Below are positions 33,215 to 43,965 of a stretch of 51,566 nucleotides of DNA, piece by piece. The notes under the pieces are model-generated. The model saw only the letters and a program-made list of their open reading frames with translations, made no database searches and was not told where the DNA came from. A program made the position numbers and the translations under genes. The DNA is taken from the NCBI GenBank assembly GCA_017854795.1, contig JAFMHB010000019.1, positions 1 to 51,566 of the forward strand, in the 5' to 3' direction. Origin of the DNA: Candidatus Nanopelagicales bacterium. Lineage in GTDB: Bacteria > Actinomycetota > Actinomycetes > S36-B12. Numbering within the stretch: the first letter of the stretch is position 1; each line of letters opens with the position of its first letter.

Positions 33215-34835
33215 TCCCATCAATCGTGCACGGCAGGAATTCAATTCGATTGCGTCACAGGTTATTCGGGACTCCTTCGCCATGGACCCCGTCAATGCCA
33301 CCTGGATGGGTGACCATTCATTCGATTCACAACTACCGGATTTCACCGTAAAGGGTCAGCAAGAATTTGCATACAGGATCGAGGGTTATCTCACCGCACT
33401 CGATGCAGTAGATGACGTCGAACTTGAGCTATCTGATCTCGTTGACCTAGAAATTCTGCGCGCGTTTCTCACTAAGACGCATTTTGAGATTCAATACGTC
33501 GCACCTCACACTTGGAATCCCATGCTGTGGAATCCTGGAACGGCAATTCACTTGCTGCTCTCCCGTGACTTTGCGCCACTTGATGAACGCATGGCCAATG
33601 TTTCAGCGCGATGCGAGCAAGTCCCAGCGTTCTTTGAGCAAGCGCGGGCAACACTGCGCGAGATGCCCTCCATTCATTGTGAGACCGCGATCGATCAACT
33701 TGAAGGAACCCGGCTCTTGCTTGAATCTCTTCATTGTGATTCGCACGTCACCGAGTCGGTAGCACAACAGATCAGATGGCTCAAAGATCAACTGCCATTT
33801 GCTCAGAGATCCCCCCGCATGGGCGCCGAAACCTATGCAGGGATTTTGTGGCATAGCCTTGACGCCGAAAGCAGTGTGCAGGATCTACTTGCTTCAGCGA
33901 ATCAGCACCTTGATCAGGTGAGTGAGCGGATGCTCCGGTTGGCGCACGAGTATTTAACCGAATCTGGAATGGAATTAGAGGGTGAGCCGATTGCGGCGGC
34001 ACTTGGTCATATTGCCCAGAACGCACCCGTAAATGACTCAACATTGCTTACCGAAGTTACCTCGGCAATGGCATCGGCGAAGGCATTCACCGTGGAGCAC
34101 GATCTTGTGACGGTTCCTGAAATAAAGGTTGAAGTAATTGAAATGCCGGAGATTCACAGAGGAGTCGCAGTTGCGTATTGCGATTCGCCCGGACCACTTG
34201 AAGGTGCGCATGTTCCAACTTTTGTCGCGGTAGCACCGACTCCTGTGAAATGGACCGATGAACGAAAGGAAAGTTTTTATCGCGAGTACAACGCTGTTCA
34301 GATTCACGATCTGACAATTCATGAAGCCATCCCTGGGCATGTCCTGCAGCTGGCGGTTGCCAATAACGGGGGTCAGCAGAGCCTTATCCGAAAATTTGGA
34401 TTTAGTGGCACCTTTGTCGAAGGTTGGGCGGTTTATGCGGAAGAACTACTCATCTCACACGGGTACTCACCTGAGCCAACCAAACTAAGTGCACTCGCCA
34501 TAACTTTGCAGCAACTAAAAATGCAGGCCCGAATGACTATTAATACGATCCTTGACATTGGCGTTCACACCCAAGACTTGAGCGAGGAACAGGCAATGGA
34601 TCTGATGGTGACCCGCGGATACCAAGAAGAGAGTGAGGCCGCAGGTAAGTGGCGACGTGCACTTCTCACGGCTGGCCAACTGCCCACCTATTTCGTGGGC
34701 TACAAGGAGATCTCTAGTGTGATCGGTGATCTGCGCCTGCTGCACCCAGATTGGTCGCTTCGGGAAGTGCATGACTTGATTTTGCAGTTCGGGTCGCCTT
34801 CACCACGCCATCTGCGCACCCTGCTCGGCTTGTGA
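33207..34835 (+). CDS. DUF885 family putative metallopeptidase
   Basis: The 542-residue protein belongs to DUF885. HEAIPGH at residues 372-378 is the conserved HExxxGH metal-binding motif, followed by GFSGTFVEGWAVYAEELL with the third ligand glutamate. The late MLVTRGYQEESEAAGKWRRA-like region (MDLMVTRGYQEESEA) is also conserved. No signal peptide is visible, so it acts in the cytoplasm. Substrates of the family are not established. The start overlaps mazG by eight bases. Confidence 0.88.
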   Translation: MSDPINRARQEFNSIASQVIRDSFAMDPVNATWMGDHSFDSQLPDFTVKGQQEFAYRIEGYLTALDAVDDVELELSDLVDLEILRAFLTKTHFEIQYVAPHTWNPMLWNPGTAIHLLLSRDFAPLDERMANVSARCEQVPAFFEQARATLREMPSIHCETAIDQLEGTRLLLESLHCDSHVTESVAQQIRWLKDQLPFAQRSPRMGAETYAGILWHSLDAESSVQDLLASANQHLDQVSERMLRLAHEYLTESGMELEGEPIAAALGHIAQNAPVNDSTLLTEVTSAMASAKAFTVEHDLVTVPEIKVEVIEMPEIHRGVAVAYCDSPGPLEGAHVPTFVAVAPTPVKWTDERKESFYREYNAVQIHDLTIHEAIPGHVLQLAVANNGGQQSLIRKFGFSGTFVEGWAVYAEELLISHGYSPEPTKLSALAITLQQLKMQARMTINTILDIGVHTQDLSEEQAMDLMVTRGYQEESEAAGKWRRALLTAGQLPTYFVGYKEISSVIGDLRLLHPDWSLREVHDLILQFGSPSPRHLRTLLGL

Positions 34836-34853
34836 GTCTTACTGTGTTTCAAT

Positions 34854-35363
34854 GTGGCCGTGCATAAACAATTAATTGCGTTCACTCTCACCGTCCCTCT
34901 GCTGCTCACCGCATGCTCTTCGCAGAATGATTCGAATCCGTTGTCATCGCCTATGGCTTCTGAATCTGCAAGTCCGGAGGTGAATACGGCTACCAATGAT
35001 GCTTGCGCAGTAATTGACCAAATGCAATTGTCACTTTCCACTGCCGTGACCGACCTAATTGCAAATCCTGATCTTGTTACGGCGTTTAATACGGAGTTTG
35101 ATAATCAGGTTGCATTACTTAATGACCTCGTCGAATCTCTGCAAGGTGGCTCACCCGAGCAACAGAAATTGCAGTCTGATCTTGAGGCAGCATTAAGTGC
35201 CAAAGAAGACGCGGTGGAAATTTTCAATGAGGCTCAGCAAGAAGATAATGTGCTGTCAAAAACTCTCGGATTGGCCAATGCGGCACTGTCAGCACGTGAT
35301 GCTGTAACTGCTGCGGAGCAAGTTCTCAGTAATCTCACCGGGCAATTGCAATGCACCCCTTGA
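34854..35363 (+). CDS. Putative lipoprotein of unknown function
   Basis: The 169-residue protein has a signal peptide with lipobox LTAC at about residue 21, a Ser/Pro-rich linker of 25 residues and a helical domain with coiled-coil character (QQKLQSDLEAALSAKEDAVE). It ends QCTP, and Cys50 and Cys167 could form a disulfide. I do not recognise a family. It resembles small cell-wall lipoproteins made only of helices. Possible starts are GTG 34854 and GTG 34860. TACTGT at 34840-34845 may be its -10. The Ser/Pro linker is a possible mannosylation target. Confidence 0.6.
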   Translation: MAVHKQLIAFTLTVPLLLTACSSQNDSNPLSSPMASESASPEVNTATNDACAVIDQMQLSLSTAVTDLIANPDLVTAFNTEFDNQVALLNDLVESLQGGSPEQQKLQSDLEAALSAKEDAVEIFNEAQQEDNVLSKTLGLANAALSARDAVTAAEQVLSNLTGQLQCTP

Positions 35364-35479
35364 TGTTAGGTAAATAACACTTTTGTAATTCAGCACGCGA
35401 TCTGAAATGTCACACCCCAAGGTCATATTGCACGTATTCAGCGAGAGTTGAATTCGGTCATGTTGGGGGGAGGCCGAGG

Positions 35480-35509
35480 GTGCGCCAGTGATTAGCGTTG
35501 CTGGCGCAC
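35480..35509. terminator. Hairpin spanning the DUF4349 gene stop codon
   Basis: GTGCGCCAG (35480-35488) and CTGGCGCAC (35501-35509) form a perfect nine-pair stem with a 12-base loop. The loop contains the TAA stop of the minus-strand gene. Neither side has a T-run, so termination would be Rho-dependent, or the hairpin protects the 3' end. It lies between two convergent genes; the remaining 116 bases after 35363 hold nothing else I can support. Confidence 0.4.
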
Positions 35510-36328
35510 TCGCTTTAGGACAGCGCGAACGAGGGCAATAACAACCACGACCGCAATCAATGCCACGATGAATGGCACTAAGAATCCAGCGAATGTAATG
35601 GCTGCAGCGAACGTGTTAATTAGCGCATTCCATCCGTCGAGTAACCCTTGGACAAAGTCGGGTGAGTCAGTAGTTGCGCCGGGATCAGTCGAGATGCTGA
35701 TATAGACGGTGGACAGATCAACTTGGTCTTGTAAGAATTCACGCTGCGCTACGAGTGAATCGCGCTCAGCGGTGCGTGCTGTCAATTCTGATTCAACTGC
35801 AACAAGGTCAGCAACGGTCGTTGCTTCTGCTTGAAGTGTGGTGAGAGTTGCGATTGAGGCGTTTAACGTTTCAATACGACTATCAAGGTCAATGACCGTG
35901 GTTGTCACATCGAGGGTTGACGTGCTGAGAAATGTCACCTCTCCCACTGATGCAAGTCGATCGAGATAAGCCTCAAGTTCGGCGTCAGGGACACGCACCG
36001 TTAGTGAGGAGTAGCTCTGATCACTTTCATTACGAATATCTTGCTGAGAGACAACCCCTCCGAACTCGGTTGTTATCGTGAGAACGGTATCGGTCATTTC
36101 AGCAACGTCGGAACCTTGTAGCGAAATATTCGAATTTCGGGTGAGGTATTGGTCTGAAGTCCTTTGATCAGATGACGTTGACTCGCTGGCCATTGGCCCG
36201 GAATCCATCGATCCAAAGTTCATCGGTTCAGCCATGCCTGCAGTGTCAGAGCCAGTGCTCCCGCAGCCGGTCAACGCAATTGCTGCAAGCCCTATTCCTG
36301 CAAGGGCTGTTACCCGAGATCGACGCAT
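35492..36328 (-). CDS. DUF4349 domain lipoprotein
   Basis: The 278-residue protein starts with a signal peptide and the lipobox LTGC near residue 21. The DUF4349 region follows: LTRNSNISLQGSDVAEMTDT, TVRVPDAELEAYLDRLASVG, then a coiled coil (about residues 155-200, ESELTARTAERDSLVAQREF). A C-terminal helix (FLVPFIVALIAVVVVIALV) spans the membrane and ends in basic residues. Function is unknown. ATG 36328 was chosen over the frame start at 36412 because AAGGAG lies six bases before it and the signal peptide begins there. Confidence 0.85.
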   Translation of the reverse strand: MRRSRVTALAGIGLAAIALTGCGSTGSDTAGMAEPMNFGSMDSGPMASESTSSDQRTSDQYLTRNSNISLQGSDVAEMTDTVLTITTEFGGVVSQQDIRNESDQSYSSLTVRVPDAELEAYLDRLASVGEVTFLSTSTLDVTTTVIDLDSRIETLNASIATLTTLQAEATTVADLVAVESELTARTAERDSLVAQREFLQDQVDLSTVYISISTDPGATTDSPDFVQGLLDGWNALINTFAAAITFAGFLVPFIVALIAVVVVIALVRAVLKRVRQQR

Positions 36329-36429
36329 GTTCTGCTCCTTAGATGGTTGCGGAGCAGAGAAATCAATAGTGATGCACTGCTCCTGAGCATTTGGATGTGC
36401 ATTCATCAACATAGGTTTCCTTATTTTGA

Positions 36430-37773
<1,344 letters not shown>

Positions 37774-37808
37774 GCGCTTTTGCGCCCAGACCGTGTGACT
37801 ATTGACTC

Positions 37809-38222
37809 GTGGCCGAAAATAAGGATCGCCTGAACGGCTCGTTAACGGGCCGCGCTTTGGTGCTGCTAATCACTGTTGGGTTGATGGGTGTTCTCCTGGC
37901 GGTCCCTGTCCGCAACTATTTTGGTCAGCGTGCTGAAATTGCCGCCCTCGAAGCCCAAATCCAAGTAACCCAGGAAAACGTTGATCGACTACAACTTGAA
38001 CAGCAACGTTGGGCCGATCCCGCATACATTGCGGCCGAAGCACGCCGCCGCTTGCTTTTTGTGATGCCGGGTGAGACCGGGTACGTGGCCCTCGGTGCTG
38101 ACGGGCGACCTGCGGCCGAAACCATCTCGGAACAAGTCGCCGACGCGGAGCCAAGCTGGTATGGCAAGCTTTGGGGTGCGTTAGCCGAAGCAGACGACGC
38201 AGTTGAGCCGGGTAGTGGCTGA
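37809..38222 (+). CDS. FtsB/DivIC family septum formation initiator
   Basis: The 137-residue protein has a short cytoplasmic N-terminus, one membrane helix (about residues 17-36) and a coiled coil (AEIAALEAQIQVTQENVDRL). The ADPAYIAAEARRRLLFVMPG segment matches FtsB/DivIC, which bridges FtsL and FtsQ in the divisome. GACTAT lies six bases before GTG 37809. It always sits after eno in actinobacteria (Rv1024). Confidence 0.9.
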   Translation: MAENKDRLNGSLTGRALVLLITVGLMGVLLAVPVRNYFGQRAEIAALEAQIQVTQENVDRLQLEQQRWADPAYIAAEARRRLLFVMPGETGYVALGADGRPAAETISEQVADAEPSWYGKLWGALAEADDAVEPGSG

Positions 38223-38703
38223 GATAACACCCGCGGATCTTGAAATAGTTGGTGAGCAACTTGGTAGGTTCCCGCGTGGTTGTCTTCGTGTTGCAGCACG
38301 TTGCGAATGCACTGGGCCACTCGTCGTTCAAACAGCACCGCGCTTACCCGACGGAACCCCTTTCCCCACCACCTACTACCTCACGTGTCCCCGGCTTGCG
38401 GGGGCAATAGGAACGCTGGAAAGTACCGGGTTAATGCGGGAGATGGAAGCTGAATTGGCACACGACCAGGAACTTGCCGCTCAATATCAAGCTGCACATG
38501 AACGCTATCTCCTTGACCGCGAAAAACTAGGTGCCATCCCGGAACTTGACGGTATTAGTGCGGGTGGAATGCCCAATCGGGTTAAGTGTCTGCACGTGTT
38601 GATCGCCCAATCCCTTGCGTGCGGCCCGGGTGTCAACCCATTGGGTGACAGGGCATTGGCCATGTTGTCACCTTGGTGGAAGCCAACCTCGTGTCTGAGC
38701 TAG
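38215..38703 (+). CDS. DUF501 domain protein
   Basis: The 162-residue protein has the DUF501 features: RVAARCECTGPLVVQTAPRL, LPDGTPFPTTYYLTCPRL, and a late GGMPNRVKCLHVLIAQSLAC with conserved Cys and His that could bind metal. Function is unknown, though its location between ftsB and ppx is strictly conserved (Rv1025). GTG 38215 overlaps the upstream stop; TTG 38203 is a less likely start. Confidence 0.88.
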   Translation: MAEITPADLEIVGEQLGRFPRGCLRVAARCECTGPLVVQTAPRLPDGTPFPTTYYLTCPRLAGAIGTLESTGLMREMEAELAHDQELAAQYQAAHERYLLDREKLGAIPELDGISAGGMPNRVKCLHVLIAQSLACGPGVNPLGDRALAMLSPWWKPTSCLS

Positions 38704-39644
38704 CACCCGTACTTTCTGCTCCAGTATTCGCTGCGATTGATTGCGGCACCAATGCCATCCGACTTCTTATTGCGCGCGTAGATGGGGGTCACGTCACGGA
38801 TCTTGTTCGGGAAATGCGGACGGTGCGGTTGGGTGAAGGTGTAGACACTGCGGGTGAGTTCAGTGCTGCGGCTCTTGACCGCACTTTTGCAGCCGCTCGT
38901 GAATACGCAGTCATGTTGAATAACTATGACGTTAAGAAAATTCGATTTATCGCCACCTCGGCATCGCGCGACGTGACGAATCGTGATGCCTTTAGTGCTG
39001 GAATAATGGAAATTTTTGGAGTTGAACCTGAAGTAATCAGCGGTAATGAAGAAGCTGAGTTGTCTTATCGTGGCGCACTCTCAGGACTCGAGGTGAACGG
39101 ATCAGTGTTGGTGGCCGACATCGGTGGGGGATCAACGGAATTCGTGACCGCCTTGGCCGACGGTTCACTGGTGTCACGCAGTGTCAATATCGGATGTGTT
39201 CGTATGACTGAGCGGTACTTGCATTCGGATCCACCAACCCAGCCTGAAATTGCCAGCACTATCAGTGACATCGATAATCAAATCGAATTGATTAAACGAA
39301 CCGTCCCAATTAATTCTGGAACAACCTTTATTGGACTTGCTGGATCTGTGACAACTATCGCGGCAATGGCTTTGGGACTAAATGAGTACGACGCTGAGAT
39401 GATTCATGGTTCACGTTTGGGTTTTGAGCAGGTCGAGACAGTCACCGGGGAATTACTCACAATGACCCATAAAGAACGTGCAGACCTTGGGTTCATGCAC
39501 CCTGGTCGAGTCGACGTAATTGGCGGTGGTGCTTTGGTTCTTCGGGAGTCAATGCGAATTCTTGGCTTCGACCAAGTGTTGGTGAGTGAAAAAGATTTAC
39601 TTGACGGAGTTGTGTTGACACTCCATAAACAATCACCTGTGTGA
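38691..39644 (+). CDS. ppx: Ppx/GppA exopolyphosphatase family protein
   Basis: The 317-residue protein has the actin-like ATPase fold of Ppx/GppA. FAAIDCGTNAIRLLIARV is the first phosphate-binding loop, ISGNEEAELSYRG carries the catalytic glutamate and VADIGGGSTEFV is the second loop. It hydrolyses polyphosphate or pppGpp; the actinobacterial short type (Rv1026, Ppx2) mainly acts on polyphosphate. GTG 38691 overlaps DUF501 by 13 bases and has GTGGAAG upstream; GTG 38676 and TTG 38673 are alternatives. Confidence 0.92.
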   Translation: MSELAPVLSAPVFAAIDCGTNAIRLLIARVDGGHVTDLVREMRTVRLGEGVDTAGEFSAAALDRTFAAAREYAVMLNNYDVKKIRFIATSASRDVTNRDAFSAGIMEIFGVEPEVISGNEEAELSYRGALSGLEVNGSVLVADIGGGSTEFVTALADGSLVSRSVNIGCVRMTERYLHSDPPTQPEIASTISDIDNQIELIKRTVPINSGTTFIGLAGSVTTIAAMALGLNEYDAEMIHGSRLGFEQVETVTGELLTMTHKERADLGFMHPGRVDVIGGGALVLRESMRILGFDQVLVSEKDLLDGVVLTLHKQSPV

Positions 39645-39656
39645 CACACTCCCGAC

Positions 39657-40178
39657 ATGAAACTCCTATCAAAAAAAATAATTGGAATCGCAACAATTAT
39701 CTTTGCAGCGCCGTTGGTCCTTCCCACGGTTGCTCAAGCAGCCGACATGCCAGTACCGAGTAAGTCGGTGTGCTCGCAGGATGGCAACAAGGACTACACG
39801 TGCATGGCAGTTAATGCCACAAAAATTCCTTCAGGGGATACAGCAGTTTTTACGGGAAGCATTGTGAGCGCGCAAGCCCGAAAGGCGCTGGCAAGTTGGA
39901 CCGCTGGCGACAATATTGTGTGTCTGACCCGTTACAAAACTAAACCAGAGGCCGATGGTTCTTGGCCATGGCAAACCCTTGATGCAGCCTGCACGACCGT
40001 TCGGAAAAATGGCGGGTTCACCATTAATGCCGAGTTTGGTCGGAAGGGCACTTACTACTACGGGCTTGAAATGGGTCCATGCCGGTCAAAAGATAAAGAT
40101 GAATGTGGCAATTCAGATTCAATGCTGGTTGGTCTCTATGGCAAAGGCGACAAGGTCATCGCGTTGAAGACTTCCTAA
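39657..40178 (+). CDS. Secreted cysteine-rich protein of unknown function
   Basis: The 173-residue protein has a clear signal peptide (residues 1-28, cut after AQA). The mature chain has six cysteines (SVC, YTC, IVC, AAC, GPC, DEC), an even number suggesting three disulfides, and a beta-rich pattern such as GTYYYGLEMGPC, like small extracellular immunoglobulin-type domains. I recognise no family. It is 12 bases after ppx and may be cotranscribed; CACACT six bases before ATG 39657 only weakly resembles the leaderless boxes seen elsewhere. Confidence 0.65.
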   Translation: MKLLSKKIIGIATIIFAAPLVLPTVAQAADMPVPSKSVCSQDGNKDYTCMAVNATKIPSGDTAVFTGSIVSAQARKALASWTAGDNIVCLTRYKTKPEADGSWPWQTLDAACTTVRKNGGFTINAEFGRKGTYYYGLEMGPCRSKDKDECGNSDSMLVGLYGKGDKVIALKTS

Positions 40179-40200
40179 CCCACTTACCCGCCCCTGACTT

Positions 40201-40218
40201 GGTGTATACGCTTACACC
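40201..40218. promoter_or_regulatory. LacI-type operator upstream of the regulator gene
   Basis: GGTGTA and TACACC are perfect six-base arms around TACGCT. The core TGTATACGCTTACA differs from the LacI/CcpA-family consensus TGWAARCGYTWNCW at one position. It ends 15 bases before ATG 40234, fit for autoregulation. Confidence 0.7.
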
Positions 40219-40233
40219 TAGAAAGGGGTGGGT

Positions 40234-41259
40234 ATGGGAATCACCATTCGAGACGTTGCCGCTGCCGCGGGTGTTTCTACGGCAACCGTGTCGAGAGCCC
40301 TACGCGGATTACCCAATGTCGACGAAGCAACGCGTGAACGCGTCAAGGATGTTGCAGCAGGCTTGGACTACGTAATTTCCCCAAGTGCATCTCGCTTGGC
40401 ATCGGGGAGAACCGGCTCAATTGCGGTCATTACTCCGTATATCGCCCGTTGGTTTTTCTCTGAGGTCATTGCAGGTGTTGAAACTGTCATGCAGCAGGCC
40501 GGTATGGACTTGCTACTCATGAACGTCGGTGACTACCAAAATGGTCATGCTCGAATCCCACCAACCCCTCGATTGCGCCGGCGAGTTGACGGAATCTTGA
40601 TAGTTTCCCTGCCGCCTCAAGATCCAGATCTTGAACCTATTTTGAGTCTTGGAATGCCAACGGCCATGATTGGTGGAATTGCCCCCAATGTTGAATGCGT
40701 TGTCATCGATGACGTTGCGGCTGCCAGAAAAGCGACCGAGTACTTGGTCTTTCTCGGTCACGAAAGAATCGCACTCATGGCAGGTGGTCCAGCAGAAGCC
40801 CGTTTCACCGCTGAGTCCCAACGTGAACGTGGCTTCCATGCAGTGATGACACAAAATTCACTCATTGAAGATCCCATGTTGGAGGTTTTCGGACACTTCA
40901 CCATGGAAGGAGGTGAAAGTGCAATGGATGCTCTACTTAATCAATCAAATCGTCCGACTGCGGTTTTCGCCATGTCTGATGAAATGGCATTTGGTGCCAT
41001 CCGTTCGCTGCGCAAACATGGTCTTGAACCAGGACTCGATGTATCAATCGTAGGAATTGATGACCACCCGATGTCTTCCTATTTAGGTTTGACAACCGTT
41101 TCCCAGCCAGTCGCTGAACTCGGGATTCAAGCAGGGGAGCGCCTACTGGGGCAAATTGTTGGGATCGATCCACCGGGTGGAAACGGTCGAGTGAGTGAAC
41201 TCCCAACCGAATTAATTATCCGCAGTTCGACTGGCCCCAAGAATTTAGTGCGCAAATAG
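40234..41259 (+). CDS. LacI family transcriptional regulator
   Basis: The 341-residue repressor has the LacI helix-turn-helix at residues 3-25 (TIRDVAAAAGVSTATVSRAL), the hinge YVISPSASRLASGRTGSIAV, and a periplasmic-binding-like ligand domain with the late VSIVGIDDHPMSSYLGLTTV. It sits at the head of the sugar cluster and overlaps the GH13 gene by one base (TAGTG), so both are made together. ATG 40234 has AAAGGGG upstream; GTG 40228 is in frame but badly placed. Likely operators are at 40201 and 44172. The effector is probably a glucoside. Confidence 0.92.
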   Translation: MGITIRDVAAAAGVSTATVSRALRGLPNVDEATRERVKDVAAGLDYVISPSASRLASGRTGSIAVITPYIARWFFSEVIAGVETVMQQAGMDLLLMNVGDYQNGHARIPPTPRLRRRVDGILIVSLPPQDPDLEPILSLGMPTAMIGGIAPNVECVVIDDVAAARKATEYLVFLGHERIALMAGGPAEARFTAESQRERGFHAVMTQNSLIEDPMLEVFGHFTMEGGESAMDALLNQSNRPTAVFAMSDEMAFGAIRSLRKHGLEPGLDVSIVGIDDHPMSSYLGLTTVSQPVAELGIQAGERLLGQIVGIDPPGGNGRVSELPTELIIRSSTGPKNLVRK

Positions 41260-42890
41260 TGTCTACAAAATGGTGGCATGAAGCAGCGGTTTATCAGGTC
41301 TACCCGCGATCATTCTTTGACGGAAACGGTGACGCTCTGGGAGACCTTGTGGGAGTGCACTCAAAGTTGCATTATCTAAAAAGCCTCGGTATTAACGCTA
41401 TTTGGCTATCACCTTTTTATCCATCCCCCCAACATGATTCAGGCTATGACGTCGCTGATCCACGTGGGGTAGATCCGATGTATGGAACCTTGAGTGATGC
41501 ACACGCGTTGATCGAAAAAGCACATGAGTTAGATATCAAAGTTATGGTTGATGTGGTTCCCAATCACGTCTCCATTGAGCACCCATGGTTTGCCGCGGCC
41601 CTCGCGTCACGCCCTGGATCTGTAGAACGGAGAAGGTTTCACTTTGTCGATTCAGGAGATGAACCACCAAATAACTGGGTAAGCATGTTTGGTGGACCGG
41701 CGTGGACTCGCATTCGTGAAGTGGACGGATCGCTAGGTCAGTGGTACCTGCATGTATTTGATTCAAGCCAACCTGACCTGAACTGGACAAATCCAGAAGT
41801 AGCTGCCGATTGGATTACAACCCTTAGGTTTTGGCTTGATGCGGGCGTTGATGGCTTTCGCGTTGATGTTGCCCACGGTTTAGCCAAAGACATGACCTAT
41901 TCAGATTTGCCTGATCCCGTTGGCTTGACTCAAGCATTGCGTTTCGATCTTGATGATGGATCACCAGAGGCTGCTTCCCGGCGACTACTGATAGAGAATT
42001 CAGGTTTTTTCGACCGAGATGAGCTCCAAGAGATCTACCGAACATGGCGAGAAGTGCTTGATTCCTATCCGGGCGATCGCATGGCGGTGGGAGAAGCTTG
42101 GGTGCCTGCGCACCGTGCCGGTCGCTATGTCTCACCAACCTCTTTGCATCAGATCTTTGGTTTTGATTTTCTGGTCGTCGCTTGGAATGCGGAAATTATG
42201 CAGGACACGATCACCAGAGCCATCGCCTCGGTTGAGGTTGTTGGGGCGTTTCCCACCTGGGCATTGTCCAACCACGATTCTCCGAGAGTCGTCACTCGCT
42301 TGGGGGGTGGGGAAAAAGGATTGGCGCGTGCGCGCGCACTCGCTCTGGTTGCACATGCCCTTCCCGGCTCAATCTACGTCTACCAGGGTGAAGAACTTGG
42401 TCTGCCCGACGCCCCAATTGCTGATTCAGATCGCCAGGATCCGGTCTTTTTTCGAACTGCAGGGTCTCACAAAGGACGCGATGGCGCCCGAGTTCCTCTG
42501 CCATGGAGTGGAAAGCAAGCCCCATACGGCTTTACCGACTCGATGAATCCCACCTGGCTGCCTCAGCCAAGTGATTGGGCTGAACTCACTGTCAGCGCGG
42601 AGCAGGATCAGCCACGCAGCACGTTAAGTCTTTATTCCCATAGCCTTCAGTTGCGGGCACAATTTTCCGGTGCAGTAGGTTTCATCGAATCCGGCGATCC
42701 TGCCGTAATGATTTATCATCGCGATGAAGGAATCGTTATTGCGGTCAATACGGGAGCCGGTGAGTATTTACTTCCCGAGTTCTTGCGAGCAGCAGAAGTG
42801 CTCCTCGACAGTGAAAGCGTGGAGGCATCGGGCGATAAAACCGAAGTTTTACCGCCCGATTGTGCGAGATGGTTTCGCATTCCTACTTGA
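41259..42890 (+). CDS. GH13 alpha-glucosidase
   Basis: The 543-residue cytoplasmic enzyme is a GH13 oligo-glucosidase. The nucleophile is Asp203 in DGFRVDVAHG, the acid/base Glu279 in AVGEAWV and the transition-state stabiliser Asp340 in LSNHDSPR. VVPNHVS is the first conserved region. There is no signal peptide, so it cuts imported maltose-like or sucrose-like sugars. It follows the LacI gene with a start overlap, and its stop overlaps the convergent ATPase gene by eight bases. Whether it prefers alpha-1,4 or alpha-1,6 bonds cannot be told with certainty. Confidence 0.92.
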   Translation: MSTKWWHEAAVYQVYPRSFFDGNGDALGDLVGVHSKLHYLKSLGINAIWLSPFYPSPQHDSGYDVADPRGVDPMYGTLSDAHALIEKAHELDIKVMVDVVPNHVSIEHPWFAAALASRPGSVERRRFHFVDSGDEPPNNWVSMFGGPAWTRIREVDGSLGQWYLHVFDSSQPDLNWTNPEVAADWITTLRFWLDAGVDGFRVDVAHGLAKDMTYSDLPDPVGLTQALRFDLDDGSPEAASRRLLIENSGFFDRDELQEIYRTWREVLDSYPGDRMAVGEAWVPAHRAGRYVSPTSLHQIFGFDFLVVAWNAEIMQDTITRAIASVEVVGAFPTWALSNHDSPRVVTRLGGGEKGLARARALALVAHALPGSIYVYQGEELGLPDAPIADSDRQDPVFFRTAGSHKGRDGARVPLPWSGKQAPYGFTDSMNPTWLPQPSDWAELTVSAEQDQPRSTLSLYSHSLQLRAQFSGAVGFIESGDPAVMIYHRDEGIVIAVNTGAGEYLLPEFLRAAEVLLDSESVEASGDKTEVLPPDCARWFRIPT

Positions 42891-43950
42891 TACGCGCTTG
42901 TGTTCCTGTGGCTGTGAAGACGTAGGTTCGTTGTGGGTCAACATGGACGGTGTCCCCTACTCGCGGAGACGTAAAACCACGCGAACGAGCAACGAGTTCG
43001 TTCACACCATCGGGTGTCGTTCCATAGACAAATGTGTCGGCGCCAAGTTCTTCAACCAATGTAACTTTCATTTCAGGGCCTGATTCGGCAAGGTTGAGAT
43101 CTTCTGGTCGTACACCTACGAGAACGTGGTCGCTGTCAGCCTTTGCGAGTACCTCGCGTTCAATGGGGAGAACAGTACCGCCAAATTCTGCTCCGCCATC
43201 AACGACTTTGGCATGAATAATGTTCATGCTGGGTGAGCCGATAAACGTTGCAACGAAAGCATTTGCTGGTTCATCATAAAGTTTTCGAGGGGTATCTACT
43301 TGCTGAAGGATTCCATCTTTGAGTACGGCAACCCGGTCTCCCATGGTCATTGCTTCGACTTGGTCATGTGTGACATATATGGTCGTAGTGCCGAGGCGTT
43401 TCTGGAGAGCGGCAATTTGTGTGCGGGTTTGCACGCGTAGTTTTGCATCAAGATTGGACAGTGGTTCGTCCATAAGAAAAACGTGCGGCTCGCGAACGAT
43501 CGCGCGACCCATTGCAACTCGTTGCCGTTGGCCGCCCGAGAGTGCTTTAGGTTTACGATCAACGTATTCGGTCAAATCTAGTAACTTCGCGGCTTCTTGC
43601 ACTCGGCGTGCTATTTCTTCCTTTGGCACTTTTTGGATCTTCAGTGCGAAAGCCATATTTTCACCAACGGACATGTGCGGGTAAAGCGCGTAATTTTGGA
43701 AGACCATCGCGATATCACGATCTTTGGCAGCCACGTTAGTTACATCCCGATCCCCGATAAAAATCTTGCCATCAGAGATTGGTTCCAAGCCCGCCACCAT
43801 GCGCAAGCTAGTGGACTTTCCGCAACCGGATGGACCAACGAGAACGAGGAACTCACCTTTTTCAATGGTGAGGTTGAGGTGACTCACAGCGGGAACAGTG
43901 CCACCCGGATAGAGCAGCGAAACATCTTCGAAGCGAACTGATTCAGTCAT
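42883..43950 (-). CDS. MsiK/MalK/UgpC-type ABC sugar transporter ATP-binding protein
   Basis: The 355-residue ATPase has Walker A GPSGCGKST (residues about 38-46), Q-loop VFQNYALYPHMSVGEN, signature LSGGQRQRVAMGRAIV, Walker B VFLMDEPLSNLDAKLR, His-loop YVTHDQVEAMTMGDRV, and the C-terminal TOBE/regulatory domain (VGVRPEDLNLAESG). In actinobacteria one such ATPase can serve several sugar transporters. Here it lies opposite to the permeases, which lack an ATPase of their own, so it is probably their partner. The ribosome site GGAAGG lies before ATG 43950. Confidence 0.93.
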   Translation of the reverse strand: MTESVRFEDVSLLYPGGTVPAVSHLNLTIEKGEFLVLVGPSGCGKSTSLRMVAGLEPISDGKIFIGDRDVTNVAAKDRDIAMVFQNYALYPHMSVGENMAFALKIQKVPKEEIARRVQEAAKLLDLTEYVDRKPKALSGGQRQRVAMGRAIVREPHVFLMDEPLSNLDAKLRVQTRTQIAALQKRLGTTTIYVTHDQVEAMTMGDRVAVLKDGILQQVDTPRKLYDEPANAFVATFIGSPSMNIIHAKVVDGGAEFGGTVLPIEREVLAKADSDHVLVGVRPEDLNLAESGPEMKVTLVEELGADTFVYGTTPDGVNELVARSRGFTSPRVGDTVHVDPQRTYVFTATGTQARIK

Positions 43951-43965
43951 TTTTCTTACCTTCCA

